Assembly: GCF_036588685.1 (NCBI RefSeq)
Contig: NC_086378.1
Location: 29,241,578 to 29,305,577 of the forward strand
Direction of reading: 5' to 3'
Source: Mytilus trossulus
Lineage: Eukaryota > Mollusca > Bivalvia > Mytilida > Mytilidae
Length of the DNA: 64,000 bases
Below the pieces are notes generated by a model that saw nothing but the letters and a program-made list of their open reading frames with translations, was not told where the DNA came from and did no database searches. Made by a program: the position numbers and the translations under genes. Shown one piece after another: positions 1-11,761 of the stretch. Positions within the stretch are counted from its first letter, which is position 1, and every line of letters begins with the position of its first letter.

Positions 1-278
1 CATTTTTTTTACTTTTTCTTTTTTAATTATTTTGTGTAATGCTTATTTATTTTTTCCCGGTTTTGCTTGTAACACATTATCATGATTATGTTGAATTATA
101 TACATATATGATAGAAGACCATTTGTCTTATTTTACAAGACTGACCATTTTTCTATCAATAGAAAGATCAGACTTTTGTTACAGAATAGAAGAAACAAAA
201 AAATCTGTGTGCAGAAAATGATTGGACCTCTATGTTAAACTCTGATACTGTCTTTGAACTCTCCACTACTGGTCCAGA

Positions 279-389
279 TAATTATGACGTCTTGAAAGGC
301 TATTATACTTATTTGCTTTGAAGCATTTCAGATTGCTGCAAGGCATCAAAGCAAAAAAAGAATTATAGCCTTTTAAGACGTCATAATTA
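279..389. mobile_element. Small foldback/MITE-like element
   Basis: The two ends are inverted copies: TAATTATGACGTCTTGAAAG at the left and its near-perfect reverse complement ending CGTCATAATTA at the right. The complementarity continues inward (ATTTGCTTTGAAGC against GCATCAAAGCAAA), so nearly the whole 111 bp folds into one hairpin. No coding capacity. Possible nonautonomous DNA transposon; family unknown. Confidence 0.6.
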
Positions 390-1311
390 TTTTGACTACT
401 CCACTTCAAGAAATGTAGCAGGACATGTACCAGGTGCAACAAAAATATTAAGTAAAGGAACATGTTTTTAGCAATTATTGGAGATAACAAAATTATTTAA
501 GTTTTGAAATAAGGATTGCTTGATGAATACATGTACTATATTGTGTTACTTGTATATCACCTTGAATTTGCTGCATCTTAACAGAAGCCATTTTGTCATT
601 GAAGTTTCCTATTCAAGCATTTAAAGATTGAAGGGTTGAAAGTGTGGGATTCTCATTTAAAATGGCAATAATTATTATACAGATAATATTAAAATTTGTT
701 ATGCTTTAATTTTTGCTTTTGATGATAACTGCTAGGCCATGTAATTATTACTTTTTACACTTTTTTGCCTAAATTTATTGTCAGAATAATTACAGATAAT
801 TGACTTTATTATAAAATGACTTTCTATCAAAGTCTATTAATAATTTATATCAAGTAAAAACTAAAAACTTTCTATTTCGTATTATAAAAAAACTGAATGT
901 TAAGCCGAACATGGCTATATTCAATGATAATGCACTCACATGTGTGCAAGGCCCCCTCTTAGTACTAAAAACATTTTTTAACAGTTTGAGGGGGGTCTAA
1001 AAATGAGGCTGAACATGCTTCAGACATGACTAACATTATGTGAAAAAATATGCAGACCCAGTTGTTCAGTTATTCATAATCAGGTCTTACAAAAAAATGG
1101 TGTTGAACATGAACATAAAACAATAAATAAATTTGGTGTTTTTACTGTCTTCTGATTGGTTAAAAATATTAGTTTTATTTTCAATATTGTCAATTTTTAT
1201 GGTGACACGCCCACTCTGACGTTGTGTATTCATACGCCAACATGTGTGTACGCTGTTATTGTTAATATAAACAATATAAAATGTTCTTTGAGCCTTATTT
1301 TTGATAAAAAT

Positions 1312-1482
1312 TTATTTATAATGAATGGCAATAATATATTTTGATTTTATTGAACCATAAAACTAATTTTTGACTCTTCACAATTTACATAATCCGCTTC
1401 GCGGATTATTCAATGTGAAGAGTCAAAAATTAGTTTTATGGTTCAATAAATTCAAAATAGATAATATCCATTCATTAAATAA
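1312..1482. repeat. Long palindrome around AATCCGC-TTC-GCGGATT
   Basis: About 85 bp on each side of a 3-nt centre (1394-1408 region, AATCCGCTTCGCGGATT) are inverted copies. The inner 45 bp per arm is almost perfect (TGAACCATAAAACTAATTTT against its complement before 1450). The outer part around ATGAATGG is imperfect. It could be a foldback transposon or a recently formed inverted duplication; no protein is encoded. Confidence 0.75.
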
Positions 1483-2551
1483 CTTTGTTCTCAGTTTATG
1501 AATTGATTGCACTTTATTTATAAGAAAGAACAATTTTAGAAGCAGGTGCGACATTTGTTTTATTTGCATAATTTTTTATATGTGTTCTGTTAGAATAACC
1601 ATCATTGCACCTTTGTAGATGCTATCTGCAGAATAGGGAAGAGCTATAATCAAAATATTGTACAAACCAGTGCTTATGTAATGTTATCTCTTATGTGCCA
1701 TGATTTTTTTACATTTTATATTCATATCTTATTAGTTTTTAATGTTTACATGACTTTTTATTATTTTATTTATATCGCTTATTATATTGATTGCTTTTGT
1801 ACCCACAAGAAGTGGTAGTGATGTTTATTCATTTATGCTTGTCTGTAATTTTACTTTGAAATTGTAACATGTATTTAAAACAGTCATAGTATTCAGATTT
1901 CACTAAACTTCAGTATATAAAAACAGAAAAACTTTTATTTAAGTGTAGGCTTTTCAGTTTGTTATATAAATTTTACTTCAGGCTTTCATTTATAAACTTA
2001 ATTGGATTAATAGAATTGAGAATGGAAATGGGGAATGTGTAAAAGAGACAATTACCCGACCATAGAAAAAACAACAACAGAAGATCACCAACAGGTCTTC
2101 AATGTAGCGAGAAATTCCCGCACCCGGAGGCGTCCTTCAACTGGCCCCTAAACAAATATATACTTGTTCAGTGATAATGAACGCCATACTAAAGTCCAAA
2201 TTGTACACAAGAAACTAAAATTAGAATAATACAAGACTAAATGTATGTTGTTAGCTGACAATAAAATGTCCGATCTTATAAGCCAAGCAGGATTGCATTC
2301 TACTTGTTATATGATAAAAATACTGTTGAAAAAAATACAGAGACATTCTTATCTTAATATAGATAGATAATGGAACTATGTTTTTTCTAATGTACAAGGT
2401 ATTACACTGCGATTTCATTCTTCTTCATCTACACAGACTATTAGTTTGTTTTCCATCTTGCCAAAAAGAGACAATCATATGCATTTTGCTTGAAGTGTTA
2501 AAAGGTACAATAACGGAGAAAACAAATATGAAATTCTAAAACCTGTGCATA

Positions 2552-2758
2552 CTGTGGATTCATTATTATTCGTTGGATACCAATTTTCGTGGATTTCGTT
2601 GGTACAGGTGAACCACTAAATTAAATGTTCAACGAATAACATATTTTCTATAGGTTTGTATGCAGACTTTGTCAAAACCATGAAATTAAATATCAACGAA
2701 CATGTAACTTTTCCTCTATCCACGAATTTGGTACCCACGAAAATAAATGAATCCACAG
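2552..2758. mobile_element. Tc1/mariner-type MITE with TA target duplication
   Basis: Terminal inverted repeats of about 40 bp: CTGTGGATTCATTATTATTC at the left and, inverted, ATAAATGAATCCACAG at the right. The element is directly flanked by TA on both sides (2550-2551 and 2759-2760), the target duplication of Tc1/mariner-type transposons. At 207 bp it has no transposase and must be nonautonomous. Confidence 0.8.
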
Positions 2759-3359
2759 TAGTTATTGGAAGCAGACTTGTGATCTATTAAACACAGTTAT
2801 TTATACTCATACACTTAAGTTGTAAGCTATACACACCTTCCAAGTTCTCACTTCCACACCTTTGTTTTATAAAGATTTTGCTGAATTATTTCATATATCC
2901 CAATCGTCTTCCGTGTATAGTTTAAATGTCTAAACTTGCTTTTATCAAACAGACTTTTTGGACTTTTTTGCATGCACTATTTCTTATACAAATAATGCAT
3001 GATAATTATCAAATGTTGTGTTTAACAGACATGTCTCAAAATTCAACACATTTAAAACTATTAGGCAGCTTATTTATATTGATTTATTTGTCTCCTGTTA
3101 TATGTTTGTATGAATTTTATTGATTTCTATTAAATTTAGTTATTTGTATATGTTTGTTTCATCTGTCATTCTATGATTGTTTCATCTGTCATTCTAACAA
3201 TGTGGAAGGAAAGTTAAGGTACACCATTAATTTTTAAAAGGAGAAATTTGTCATCTGATTATTGCTGAATAAAGACCTTGGGATCTGTACATGTGCCTCT
3301 GTCTGATATTTCATCCCTCTGTTATTTGTTAAGTTAAAACATATTTGTTTATAGTGGAT

Positions 3360-3695
3360 TTGGAGACAAAATATTGCAACTTATATTAATCCCTTTCCAC
3401 TTTGCAGGTTCAAATGCTGCCTTGTAGTGACATAAGACTACTCTTTTTTTCAAAATCGATGAGGGTGTCTTCACATACAAGAGATAAGTCTCTCTCTTTA
3501 AAGTTAACAGGGGTCAGCCATTTATCATCCCCTTTCTGATGAACAATCATCCTTTCTCAAGACCATCCTTGAAAAATGGTGTTAAGCGAAAGCCAAAAAT
3601 TATGTTCCTGAAATATTCTCCTCGGAATAGGAATCAAACCAGGAACCTTTATGTTAGTAGACCGATTCGCTAACTACTACACCACAGCTCCTCTA
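3360..3695 (-). mobile_element. tRNA-derived SINE-like element
   Basis: On the minus strand, 3695 to 3617 reads like a tRNA head: GAGCTGTGGTGTAGTAGTTA matches an A-box region and GGTTCCTGGTTTGATTCC matches a B box (consensus GGTTCGANTCC). About 250 bp of unrelated body follow downstream on that strand (3610 to about 3360). A tRNA-like head joined to an unrelated body is the SINE layout. It is not a functional tRNA, because the stems do not close cleanly. The body end is approximate. Confidence 0.6.
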
Positions 3696-3829
3696 TAGTT
3701 CTGTTGGTCTGTCAAGAATCATGAAGCTGTTGTCACAACAACTTAAACTGAGTACACATCTTCATTATGGTATGAACAATATATTACAATTTATTTATAG
3801 TTCACTGAACTAACTAAGAAATATGATAG

Positions 3830-4600
3830 TGTGAAACCAGTATATGTGTTGGGTGAAACATTTAGTGGAAATTGAAACCAAACTTGGCATAAATGTTCCT
3901 TATGAGGTGCTGACCAACTGTTGTTACTTTGTAGCCGATACATTATCTAAGATGCCCACCAGCGGGGGACTTAGTATAACATAGGACCCTATGGAAAATG
4001 CATACAAATGACTTCTTTTAGAGAACCACTGAATGGAATGACACCAAACATAGCATGATTATTCCTTATGAGGTGCTGACCAAATGTTGTTACTTTGTAG
4101 CCGATACATCATCCAAGATGGCAGCCAACGGGGGACGTAGTTTAACAAAGGGCCCTATAGGAAATGCATACAAATGCCTTCATTTAGAGAACCACTTAAT
4201 GGAATAAAACCAAACATAGCATGAACGTTCCGAATGAAGTGCTGACCAAGTATATAAAAAAGAAGATGTGGTTTGATTGCCAATGAGACAACTATCCACA
4301 AAAGACCAAAATTACACAGACATTAACAACTGTAGGTCACTGTTGATACTTTGTAGCCGATTCATCATCCAAGATGGCTGTCAACGAGCGACTTAGTTTG
4401 ACATAGGACCCCGGCTATTGAAAATACATACAAATTTCTTCTTTTAGAGAACCACTGAATTGAATGAAACCAAACTTCTTTCCTTTTGAGGTGCTGGCCA
4501 AGTGATGTTACTTTGTAGCCAAATTTTTTTTTTATATATAATTTCAAAAACCCAAGAATAGTCAGGTGAGCGATACAGGCTCTTGAGAGTATCAGTAAAA
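3830..4600. repeat. Dispersed repeat with about 170-bp internal periods
   Basis: The phrase GTTACTTTGTAGCCGATACA and the neighbouring 'AAGATGgcnnnCAACGnGGGACttAGT' recur near 3925, 4090, 4350 and partly 4510. The block ends with CAGGTGAGCGATACAGGCTC, the same end type as the larger repeats at 19.1-20.2 kb and 29.4-31.6 kb. A second common repeat (GATGTGGTTTGATTGCCAAT, 4266-4345) is inserted within it. Confidence 0.65.
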
Positions 4601-7458
4601 ACCAATAACGACCAGCTTGATTTGTAAATCTACAATAAAGTAAGCATGACTGAATTCATCAATTGATATACAACATAAGTTTTTTCCCTTGATGAAAATG
4701 AATGACAAATAAGTAAATTATAGATTGTTTGTCAATGTATGCTTGGAGATAAACCTTGTAGTGACGATTTTGCAGAAACTAGAGTAGAAAGACAAAAAAT
4801 ATCAGTTGATCTCTTTAAATTAATTGTCCTTAAAAGAAGATTTTACCCTTTTTTGTGTGGAAACTATATACATACTGATACTGAAAATATAAATTGATAA
4901 AGGGCTGCGCTTTAGCGCATGATACGCCCCTTGCTCTTTTTTAACTTGTCTTTTATGCTTTAAATGAATTTATATGATCAACTAGAAATAGTGTGAGCCC
5001 TGTCAAATAACCCCCCCCCCTCAAATAATAAATAAAAAAGCACAAAAAAAATGGCACTATTAAGGTCAATAGATACATTTGTATAAACAATTTATCAAAG
5101 TTGCATAAAATTTGTGTGAAAGTGTTAGTTATTGTCCCAAAATTAAAGTGTGGATCCTTGAAACGCTTACATTTCCGTAAGACAGCCTTCGGAAGACCTC
5201 GACCTCATTTCATAGTGCAATACTCAAGGTTAAATTGTCGTGGTCAAGTTTGTATCTCAGATACTAGAAGCAATGGTTCAACTTTATATTTGGTTTACCT
5301 GTCTGACTGTCAGGTTCATTTTGACTTCATTTTCATGGTTTATTGGTCAATTTATACTATAAAAGCTATAGTTAGATAATTTTTGAGCATGTAATGCGGA
5401 GAAGGTTCATCTGACCCTGACCTATAAATTATTTTCAAGATTCATTGGTTCAAAGTAAAATGTAGCAGCGTTGTGTCTCAAATATAACAGCCGTCTTGCA
5501 AGTTCAATAAATGTTGAACCTTGATCACACAAATTGTTTGCATGTTATTCTGTCATGCAATCAAGACATTTTTGTTTCCATTGTTGCAGAAGAAATCGGT
5601 ATGATTATCGATTAGAAATTTCATCATAGTCAAAATGTACATGTTTAACCTACATATCAATAGCCATACTTTATAGATATACGGTTCTGCATTTTATGGA
5701 AAACGACCAGTATGGTTGACATTGCGTGATACATTGTATTCTTTCAACGCTAGATAAAAAGTTGGAAACTGTATAGTCCAGTCAAACTAAGATTCAACCT
5801 CAAACTAATTGCAACAGAAAATGTTTTAGTTCTAATCTATAGCATTATGCCCTTTATATACACAGAAAAAAGTCCCATAAAATCTAACTTGAGGAAAACT
5901 GAAAATCAGCATTTTTAATTTCCTATGGAAATTAACATTGGGAGGGGAGATAACTCTTGCAAAAATTTGGGGTTTTTGTCAGTTTTTGGTTGTTTTTTCT
6001 TGAAAATTATGTAAAGTATGATACTTTGATGTGGTTATAAGTTTGTATTTGATTAAATTATATACACTTCTGCTCATGAAATGTACAAAATGAAGTGTTA
6101 TGAGTAGTTTTATTTTTTCATGCATTTTCATTAAAAAAATAATGTGAAAACTTGGTATTGTTTATATCTTCATATTATATTTTTTTAGCAACTTACTTAT
6201 CTAAAGCAACTTTAAACCACAAAAAGAAGAATACTTGCTTAATTAATTTCATTAAATTTGAGATTCTTTACCTTGACATGTTGAAAATTCAATAAATGGT
6301 CAACTAATGAATCACGAAACCTAGATTATAGCTTGATAAAATTTATGAAAACACCTTTAGAGTTGTTTGTTATACACTGCAGACCGCTACAAAATCAAGA
6401 ACCAATACATTCTGATAAATAGAAGCGTTTTAGTTATAACTTTGTATCAATTTTTATTGATATTTCTACCTTTTTTACAAGAGTTATTTCCCTGTTCAAT
6501 GCAAATCTCCATAGGAATTCTAAATTGTGATTTTTTAAGTTTTCCTCAAGTAAGATTTTATGTGACTTGTTTCTGTGTGTATTTGGGGTATAATGCTAAA
6601 GATTAAAACTTTAAAATCTTCTGTTGCAATTACTTTCGGGTTAGGGTCAAATTTATGCTAGATTGACGGGACTAGTACCCAGGGTCATAATCAATGGGAT
6701 GTTCTCAAGAGTGTACGCTCGATATTTCGGAAAGGGAGCAATTCAAGGATTTAATAGAAGGGTTATATTCTGTTTATGCTAGCAAGGTCAGAGTTCTCAG
6801 TTTTATGAATTTATGTCGTATTCGATTTGGCCTTCCTACTGTTTCGAATCGAACGCCGTTGATGGTAGAAGACAAAACGCGCGTCTGGCGTACACATTTT
6901 GAGCATAGTATCTTTGACGAGTTTTTACTCACGACAGGGGCCCAGGTCGCATGAAAAGTCGTGTTGAATGTTCGACATTAAGTATAGGACATAATTGTGA
7001 ACACTAAAAAAGATTGTTAAACTAATAGATAAGACCCTTTAGTATAGTACTGTGTGATGCCTGTATTAATAGCTTTAGTACCTTATTGAATAAAATAAAG
7101 TCACACGAAAACAACGTTGATAACTGGTTCCTTCTGAAAATATTATTCCGGCTGTAATATTTGAGGAGAAAAACATGAGAAATAGCACATATGTCCAGAG
7201 ATGGTATATTATACATATTCCTTACTGGGGAGTCCCGTAATTAGAAGAAAAAATATGCTAAAATACTCAGTATTTTCTGAGACTACTATGTTATAGTAGT
7301 CTCAGGTATTTTTTAAAACATTTCATTAAACGGTCATATCAAATATATCAAAAGTAAGTAGAACGAACTATTTTTAAAGTGAAAACAATAGTCGACATGT
7401 ATTTGACGAATCGGAACAATTGTTGTATTATCTTGATTAAATAACTTTCCAAATTGTC

Positions 7459-9960
7459 ATGGACAACATTCCAAAATTAAAGTAAGTTTTTTTTATACAC
7501 ACAATTTGTATAATATTTGTAAAATGTGAACATTTTTGCTAAAAACATTCCGCCATTTGTGTTCTTCCCGCTAGTGTTATGCTGACATAATATTTTGCAT
7601 TTTATTCCATAGAAAAGAAAACATACACCAGTCTCGCAAGAACTCCTTCTTAGCACAATAATAATTAACATGCTCGTTAAATCATTTTACTATATTTAGA
7701 TATAAATAGAACTACGTATTTTAAAAGGGTTCATTTTAATACCCATATAAAAAAAACACACTAAAGAACATAATCAGTTTAAAAAAAACCAGACAGCAAT
7801 AAAAGCGCTGACACGTTGTCCATTCCTTATTGTGGCGCACGTGCAATTCACGTCATATACTTTGTTTTCGAACCAATTTTAAACTGTATCAGATTTTCAA
7901 GCCAAATGTATTAAAGGTAATATAGTAGGGTGCCCAATCAACAAATTTTATTGATTTGCCTTAACAGAATAACATACGGCTATATTTTATATCCTTGTAA
8001 AGAGGAGAACAAGCCTCTTCCAAATAGCGTTGTCGTCGTTGTCTGCCGTGGTCACGTTTTATTTTAATCAGGGTCAAAGCAAACAATCAAGAAAAATGCA
8101 CAGTCACATTTATATAGCTAGTTTCTCCTACATATATGCGTTTTGAGGAAAATAAAAACAACTTATATACTAACATATAGTATTATAAATGCGAGTCATA
8201 ATGAGGATGTTGTGAAGTCCAAACTCTAACGAAATATAAGAAGGTCTGGTTTTAATATTTATATATTCAAATATATTCAAATATATTACAGTTTACACGG
8301 TCTGCCTTCGCCACGAGGGTTAACACCTGAGAAAAGAAATAGAACATATAGAAAATCGCCAAGAAAACAAGTTAAAGAAGAATTTATATGTCCAATATGC
8401 AAGGATTACTACAAGACACCCAAAGGCCTTCCATGTCTTCATTCTTTCTGCAGAACTTGTTTAAAGGGTCATATTTTGACAGTTAAGCGTTCATTTCCAG
8501 TTCGGGGGTCCAATTTTAATTGTCCAGTATGCCGAATGATGATAATGCCACCAGATGCGCTCCAAGCCAGGCGAGACTGGGTGGACCAATTCCCCAACAA
8601 CCACCAGATGATCCGTTTGATGGAGAAAGTTTTTCCAGATGTCAAATGGCGGCCATGTGTCCCATGTAAATCTAGGAACGTAAACCAAATGGCAGTACGG
8701 ACATGTATCACTTGTAAGGAAGATTATTGTCAGGAATGTTCTAATTTTCATAAACGCTTCAAAGCAACAAAACAACACATGCAGGCGGAAATAAAATACA
8801 ACATCCATCGCCCAATCGACGACATGTCAGACGACAACAGATCTGTATCTGATAGAGGGCAAAACCAATTTCACATCGAGGCTAAATTTAACAGACGGTT
8901 AGATTTGAACTTTGCTGAAAAATCTCCAGGAAACATAACTAGCATTGTTTTTGTTGACAATGACAATATTGTTTTAAGCGATGGATTTGATAAGAGACTG
9001 ATGCTATACCGCGATTCGCAAGCAGAGATCTCGGCTGTTCTAGGCAAAATTAAATGTGTATCGATTCTCACTGGTGAGACAAAATGGGAACAACCAGCAA
9101 ATACACCTCGTGCTGTGGCCTTGTGTGGTAATAAAATATTTGTTGCTAATATCAAAGAAGAAAAAATACAGGTATTTTCATATAAAATTTAAAAGAAGCA
9201 TATGCTATGGTTGCCAATGCGACAACTCTTCACAGGACACAACAGTCACGTAAAAGTTAGCAACTGCCTAGTATTCTTGTAGTTTCACTTGTAACACAAT
9301 TTACTCTTTTTATGAGTGGAGAACGAAAGAAGATTTAAGGCATACAACAATAAGACAGTAACCAAGCAACAAAAACACAAATTATAAACAATAGGCATCA
9401 TTTAAATGTAACGTTTTATACCACATATCCAGCTCTTGTCTACCCTAAGTTATTATAAGAACTCTTTTTTTCGAATACTGCCATGTATAATATGTCCAAA
9501 ATAAAAAAAAATGATCACATTGCGGATGCACCCGTTGGTATCAAATTAATTTGCAAATGAAGGCACGACTCTATAATGTATACTAGTACCACAAAGGTGA
9601 TAGTTAGATATGATATGCACAATCTAACATTTAGACGAGATCCATTCAAATTCTAGTAAACAAATTGTGATATGCACAAAATAATGCAAAAAACAGTCCG
9701 ATTTTCTTAGTTTTTTGTCTTCCTATTTTATTCAGGTTTTCTCGAGAAATGGCAGATTTATTCAAACATTGTTGAACAGAAGGAATAAGATTCGACGTCC
9801 ACAAGCTATTTCTGTGAACCCCGATGGAAGTAAATTAGCCGTCTGTGTAAGTCCGCCAGATGAAAGTGACTACATCTTAGTATATGATTTAGTATACCAT
9901 GGAAAGTTTGTTGAGAAGGAACCAGAAAAACAGAAGAGTTCCACTTGTACTATTTCGTGA
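7459..9960 (+). CDS. RING/B-box/NHL-like protein A (TRIM-like), internally shortened
   Basis: Three exons: 7459-7481 (ATG, donor GTAAGT), 8292-9171 and 9736-9960, giving about 375 residues. Exon 1 is predicted: it is the upstream ATG whose donor phase (two bases left over) completes the codon at 8292. The RING finger spans residues 41-88 (C41, C44, C56, H58, C61, C64, C85, C88). A Cys/His-rich B-box-like segment follows (CVPC ... CITC ... CQEC), then beta-propeller-type repeats; the last exon (VFSRNGRFIQTLLNRR) reads like an NHL blade. RING proteins of this kind are generally E3 ubiquitin ligases, with the propeller binding partners. Paralogue B, 1.8 kb downstream, has about 120 more residues between 'EIC' and 'GSVKCVS', so A seems to have lost several blades in frame. 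The last 21 codons are tandemly duplicated just downstream. No coiled coil is evident. The domain calls are firm; exon 1 is less so. Confidence 0.8.
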
Positions 9961-10256
9961 AACGTGACGCAATTCAATCCGCAACGTTAGATAGTGGATG
10001 GTTTCAGAAAAACAGTCTGTTTTGAATAGGAAATTAATTATTATTGTTATTTATTATTGAACTATATATATTATTAGTAACCATGGAAAGTTTGTTGAGA
10101 AGGAACCAGAAAAACAGAAGAGTTCCACTTGTACTATTTCGTGAAACGTGACGCAATTCAATCCGCAACGTTAGATAGTGGATGGTTTCAGAAAAACAGT
10201 CTGTTTTGAATAGGAAATTAATTATTATTGTTATTTATTATTGAACTATATATATT
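9897..10256. repeat. Perfect 184-bp tandem duplication at the end of gene A
   Basis: 9897-10080 and 10081-10256 appear identical from CCATGGAAAGTTTGTTGAG to the shared TATATATTA, where the second copy stops about 8 bp short. The duplicated piece holds the last 21 codons plus stop of gene A and its 3' flank. Lack of divergence means a very recent duplication or an assembly artefact. Confidence 0.9.
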
Positions 10257-11713
10257 AAATTATTGTGTTTGCTGATCAAAATGGGTCGAAAAATATCCCA
10301 ACTTTTTCAAAGAGTAAGGAGAGATGTATATATTTTTTTTATCAGTTATAGAACCCCAATCCCATGCATATTTTGCTCAAATAAGGGGGGGGTGACATGT
10401 GGAGCAGGATCTGTTTACCAATCCTGGGCACCTGACATCACCTCCGTTATTTTTAAGTGGGTTCGTGTTTCTCAGTCTGGTGTTTTGTATACAGTCAGTT
10501 ATCTTATGGGCCGTTTTCTTTGCCATGACGTCGTCATTTTATTTTCGACTTGTGAGCTTGAATGTCTCTTTTGTATCTTTCGCCTCTCTTAAACTGCAAT
10601 TTTTACTGGTTTGTTCTCTTTTCTGAAAGCATTCCATTATTGTATGATTTTTATTTAAGTACGAGAAATTCTCATCACAATTCATGTAGAGAAAAAAATC
10701 ATTCAAGAGTAAAAAAAAACCACACACACAGAAAAAAAAGAACGGTCAGTTGTGTCTTAATTATTTTTGTCGATTTATTAATCTGAGCAAAAAAGGAATT
10801 AAATTTGCGAATTGAAATATCTTTCAAAACACCTGCTTCTTATAATTATCATCCAAAATGTGTATATACATCATTTCAAACACATATCAACATAATAACA
10901 TATTCATGGTTTTCACTCCCTCCGACAAGGCTGACCATTATAGATGGATTTGGCGTAATTTATTATGACCCTGGTTTGGTCATATACATACATGTAACTT
11001 CAACTGTGTCGGTGCTAATACATCCTTGGCTGTCAGATAATCGTCTTTGCGCTTCCTTACCAAGAGGACAGAAAAGTGCATTGTTCCTGATAAAATATTT
11101 TAAAAACTAAAAAACGGAAGTCCGAGAAGAATAAATTTGAAGTGAAGCTTGGGAAATCGAAAATATACCACCTGGATACCAGGATAGATTTTTTATATGT
11201 AATGTTTACATTCCCGACTAACGATTCCAAAGTATTGTATGATTAATAATATAGACCATACCAATTTTAATGCATCAGATGAGCATTTCGACAAATCCTT
11301 GGTATATTTAATGATACTTGAGATTAAATAAATCCCAACCGAAACTAGATGAAAAGTCCATCTACATAATCCGCTACTTAGTGGTGCAAATAATTTGCAG
11401 AAATCAGCACCGATATTTGACGAAAAAAGTAAAAACAAAAAGCTAGTTTAAATACATTTATAAAATTACTGAAGGGTTAATTAGTAAAATAATAACACGA
11501 GTTATTTGATATTTTTCGACACAATTGAATAGACATATTTCATATTGTTTTCTTTAATCATGATATGGTTCATTTTTTGTTTAGAAAACAGTGCTTTGAA
11601 TAACAAATTTAACATTCGAAACTCCTCTATAGTATGCATAGATGATACGCTTACGTTTCGTGTGTGTTTAAAATATGGAAGATATGGTATGCTAAGTCTT
11701 TCCTTTTCTTCAG
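10257..11713. other. Gap between genes A and B with one dispersed repeat
   Basis: No gene seen. About 10390-10600 resembles a mussel dispersed repeat (CACCTGACATCACC, GGGTTCGTGTTTCTC, GTCATTTTATTTTCGACTTG) that recurs at 22111-22355, 37125-37370, 56020-56120 and 62670-62880. The rest is AT-rich single-copy-looking sequence. Apparent open stretches (10805-11110, 11545-11895) have no recognisable content; the second is out of frame with gene B's RING exon. Confidence 0.6.
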
Positions 11714-11761
11714 AAGACCTGGCAAGAGTTTCAATCTCTTACTGTGGTCAAGATTATAGAT
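11714..11761 (+). other. Probable 5' UTR start of gene B's main exon
   Basis: A strong 3' splice signal (TTTCCTTTTCTTCAG, ending at 11713) precedes the RING exon by 48 bp. This suggests an upstream noncoding exon that I could not place. Confidence 0.45.

Larger units (their letters stand above)
1..7458. other. Intergenic, repeat-rich; no gene recognised
   Basis: No reading frame here resembles a known protein or has convincing splice context; all open stretches are short and AT-rich. What can be seen is a series of foldback and TIR elements (279-389, 1312-1482, 2552-2758), a SINE-like copy (3360-3695), a tandem dispersed repeat (3830-4600) and other stretches that resemble common mussel repeats (about 1990-2210, 4900-5560, 6690-6960). 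The stretch 5101-5379 is open for 92 codons, but it reads like a decayed repeat (GACC-rich, 'TTCATTTTCATGGTT'), not a gene. Confidence 0.6.

Noticed and set aside
5101-5379. 92-codon open frame
   Set aside because: Starts at a non-ATG codon, has no domain, and reads like a decayed mussel repeat with GACC/TTCATGGTT phrases.
6694-6954. 86-codon open frame (CTLDISEREQFKDLIEG)
   Set aside because: The second half (GTTGATGGTAGAAGACAAAA, CGCGTCTGGCGTACAC) looks like a widespread bivalve repeat; no splice context or homologous domain seen.
8469-9155. Long minus-strand open stretches opposite the gene A RING exon
   Set aside because: The plus strand has clear RING and B-box cysteine spacing and splice sites; the minus frames have no recognisable content.
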